This document shows positions 4,989 through 6,740 of a stretch of 6,740 nt of DNA, piece after piece. Below the pieces are notes generated by a model that saw only the letters and a list, made by a program, of their open reading frames with translations, was not told the DNA's origin and did not search any database. A program made the translations under genes and the position numbers. Every line of letters begins with the position of its first letter. The stretch's first letter is position 1. The DNA is taken from assembly GCA_017694215.1 (NCBI GenBank), contig JADIND010000020.1, positions 1 to 6,740 on the forward strand. Reading direction: 5' to 3'. Source of the stretch: Candidatus Scatousia excrementipullorum. Lineage in GTDB: Bacteria; Cyanobacteriota; Vampirovibrionia; Gastranaerophilales; Gastranaerophilaceae.

Positions 4989-6704
4989 CTTTTCCTACCA
5001 GTTCCACATATAATCTTAGTGCTTTTTGTGCATATGAGTTTTCCGTAAATTCAGGAGATGTGAATTTTATAGTGTTTTTGCCTTCTTTTATGAATTTTGA
5101 AATATCAAATTCAGCGAATCTTTTATGTCCGATAAGTTCTTTCGGAAGTTCAAAAATATGCTCTTTACCGTTAATTTCCGCCATAAGCATATCCACTCCG
5201 AATTTATTATCAATCACAAGTTTTGCATGTTTTTTCGGAGCATAAAAATGCTGTGTCACTGAAATCTGGGATACATCTGTTGATATTATAACAGGCTTAG
5301 TTGTCAGAGAAATTCCTGTATAATAGTGTTTTAAGATTTTATCAAACGGTAATTTCAATTCTGTTGCCATAAAACCTGCTCCGTACTGGCTCATTCCGAC
5401 CCCGTGGCCGAATCCTCCGCCGAATGCTTTTACGCCAACAAGATTTCCGTTTTCGTCTTTTTCGTTTTCAAAAACCACATTTGCACTCGGAAGGGCTTTT
5501 CCGTCTTTTGTTATTAATCTTCTGACAACAAGTTCTTTATAAACTTTGTAGGTTTGGTTTTTTGTAACAACCTCCATTTCAATAATTTTACCGCTGTCGC
5601 CGCGTCTTATGACTTTCAATTCAACCAGATTATCTAGAGTGTCGCCTTTTTTAAATGCCGGTTTTACAAAACCTGTTGCGGATTGGGCAGCAAGAGTTGA
5701 TTGCAGGGCTTTTTTTAATTCATCGGCAGTCCATTCTCTAGTCCAGCGGAAATATGATGAGCGGATGTCGTAAGCGTCCGGTCTTGATTTGTAGTAAGCG
5801 GCCGCGGCTTCTTCCGTATTCAGAGGTGTTTGTGATAAGATATCCGGTTTTGCTGTCAGGTAAGGTTTTTCCTTTGACGGGAATTCTTTTGTTGTCGGGT
5901 CTGAAAACGCGTTTGAATAATTTTCAGTATAGCCGCCTGCTGTTGATGAATATTGAGCAAGAATCAATTCCCAGTCATACAGTGCGACAATTCCTTCAGT
6001 TTCTTCAACTGCTTTTGTTGCGAGAGGTTTTTCCGTATTTGCACCGAAATAAACCTGACTTGCCACTGAATCCACTACATCATAATTCGGAGAGGATTTT
6101 GAACGCGGAGAAAGCACGTAATTTCTTGCGGAAACACTCTGTGCTTTTAACGCTTCCAATCCGAAATGTACCGGCATCTCGTTAGGAACAACACCTTTGA
6201 GATAATCTTCAACTTCAATTAAATTAACAAGGTTAAAGTATTCATTGTTTTTTGTTTTCACAAGTTCAAAAACTCCGTGATACAATGCCTGTTTACCTGC
6301 ACGCTTAAGGTCTTTAACTCCGAGAAGCCCGTTCGGACAAAGAACCCTTACTGTGTTTGAGATTTGTGTGATAACGGTTCCGTCTTCTTCTGTTACAGTA
6401 ATTGTTCCGTCATCGTTAAGTTTGAAATTAAGGTTTGTATTTGCGGGAAAATTCGCGACGACCATATCGCCGTCACAGATAAGGATTTCCGCAGTTCCAA
6501 AAATTGAGATATTTTTATACACCCATGTTGCAAACCCGTTTGAACCGATACCGACACGGATAACCTCGGAGGCGGGAGTTTTGGCGATGTTACGCATTTC
6601 CGCTTCCTGTGCAATTTGCAGTGTTGCTGCCGGAACATTTGCCGGAAAAGCATTCACGGGAAGTGATAAAACAAATAAATTTATAAATAATATAATACCT
6701 AATC
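4966..6704 (-). CDS. SpoIID/LytB-domain secreted protein, 5' end cut by contig end
   Basis: A secreted or membrane-anchored SpoIID-domain protein (PF08486). B. subtilis SpoIID is a lytic transglycosylase acting on denuded glycan strands; the role in non-sporulating relatives is presumed to be wall remodelling. An apparent GTG start exists at 6657, but the frame stays open upstream and encodes LGIILFINLFVLSLPVNA directly before FPANV. That is a signal-peptide core and cleavage region, so the true start lies beyond 6704 and only a few residues are missing. Numbering from the GTG, the N-terminal strand VIRVGIGSNG is at 32-41, EDYLKGVVPNEMP (150-162, with the presumed catalytic Glu160), SSTAGGYTEN (237-246) and GGGFGHGVGMSQYGA (413-427). 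Residues about 455-563 form an extra C-terminal, probably beta-rich domain. It overlaps murJ by 23 nt. Confidence 0.92.
6658..6704 (-). other. Signal-peptide region upstream of the apparent GTG start
   Basis: In frame with the SpoIID-domain protein, this segment has no stop codon and encodes LGIILFINLFVLSLPV before N-A-F-P-A. The uninterrupted hydrophobic run ending in a small-residue cleavage context is a classic Sec signal h- and c-region. It shows that the GTG at 6657 is an internal valine codon. Confidence 0.85.
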
Positions 6705-6740
6705 CTGTCTCTTATACACATCTCCGAGCCCACGAGACTA
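6705..6740. other. Nextera/Tn5 sequencing adapter left on the contig end
   Basis: CTGTCTCTTATACACATCT (6705-6723) is the 19-bp Tn5 mosaic end, and CCGAGCCCACGAGAC (6724-6738) is the Illumina Nextera i7-side transposase adapter. TA at 6739-6740 would be the first two bases of an index. This is library-derived sequence and not part of the genome. Base 6705 could coincidentally be genomic as well. Confidence 0.97.

Noticed and set aside
5754..6185. 143-codon plus-strand ORF
   Set aside because: It lies entirely antisense to the SpoIID domain, whose conserved motifs prove the minus strand is coding.
4966..6704. Evidence of an endospore-forming organism
   Set aside because: SpoIID-domain proteins occur in many non-sporulating bacteria, including Cyanobacteria, and no other sporulation gene is present.
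6705..6740. Genuine Tn5-type transposon insertion
   Set aside because: The mosaic end is followed by the synthetic Nextera adapter tail and then the contig end, not by IS50 sequence.

Overview
This looks like one end of a draft metagenomic or isolate contig from an AT-rich bacterium. The last 36 bases (6705-6740) are not genomic: they are the Tn5 mosaic end plus the Nextera i7-side adapter, so genomic sequence stops at 6704. The best lineage guess is the Cyanobacteria/Melainabacteria group (for example gut Gastranaerophilales). It rests on the MurJ motif LLGGVGGPFHSA, which I recall as typical of cyanobacterial MurJ, together with a SpoIID/LytB-type envelope protein and a modest GC content. 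This is inference from motifs, not from a marker gene.

Layout. 1-178: AT-rich leader with palindromes. 179-2477 (+): a tight three-gene run of an unrecognised basic helical protein, a DUF3137 membrane protein and prmC (release-factor glutamine methyltransferase), with gaps of 19 and 6 nt. 2479-2527: nested inverted repeat serving as a shared terminator. 2523-3110 (-): tsaC/sua5, convergent with prmC. 3111-3386: the most interesting intergenic stretch. 3387-4988 (-): murJ lipid II flippase. 4966-6704 (-): SpoIID-domain secreted protein, overlapping murJ by 23 nt and cut at its signal peptide by the contig end.

How the genes relate. prmC and tsaC are both translation-fidelity genes (RF methylation and the t6A tRNA modification). 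The spoIID-like gene and murJ form an overlapping pair for peptidoglycan work, one acting on glycan strands outside the membrane and the other exporting lipid II. The first 1.8 kb (two accessory-looking genes and the start of prmC) is clearly lower in GC, about 28-31% in hand-counted blocks, than the rest at about 38-40%.

Possible new system. In 3111-3386 a near-consensus plus-strand promoter (TTGAAA-16-TATAAT) leads into a structured stretch of about 108 nt that ends in a perfect 11-bp intrinsic terminator. Antisense to it lies a closed 24-codon ORF for a basic, hydrophobic peptide. This ORF has an 11-nt Shine-Dalgarno match, and an upstream AACCTCC can pair with that SD. The arrangement resembles a type I toxin-antitoxin or other antisense-controlled small-peptide locus. 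It is a hypothesis: no clear promoter for the peptide was found and no homologue was recognised.
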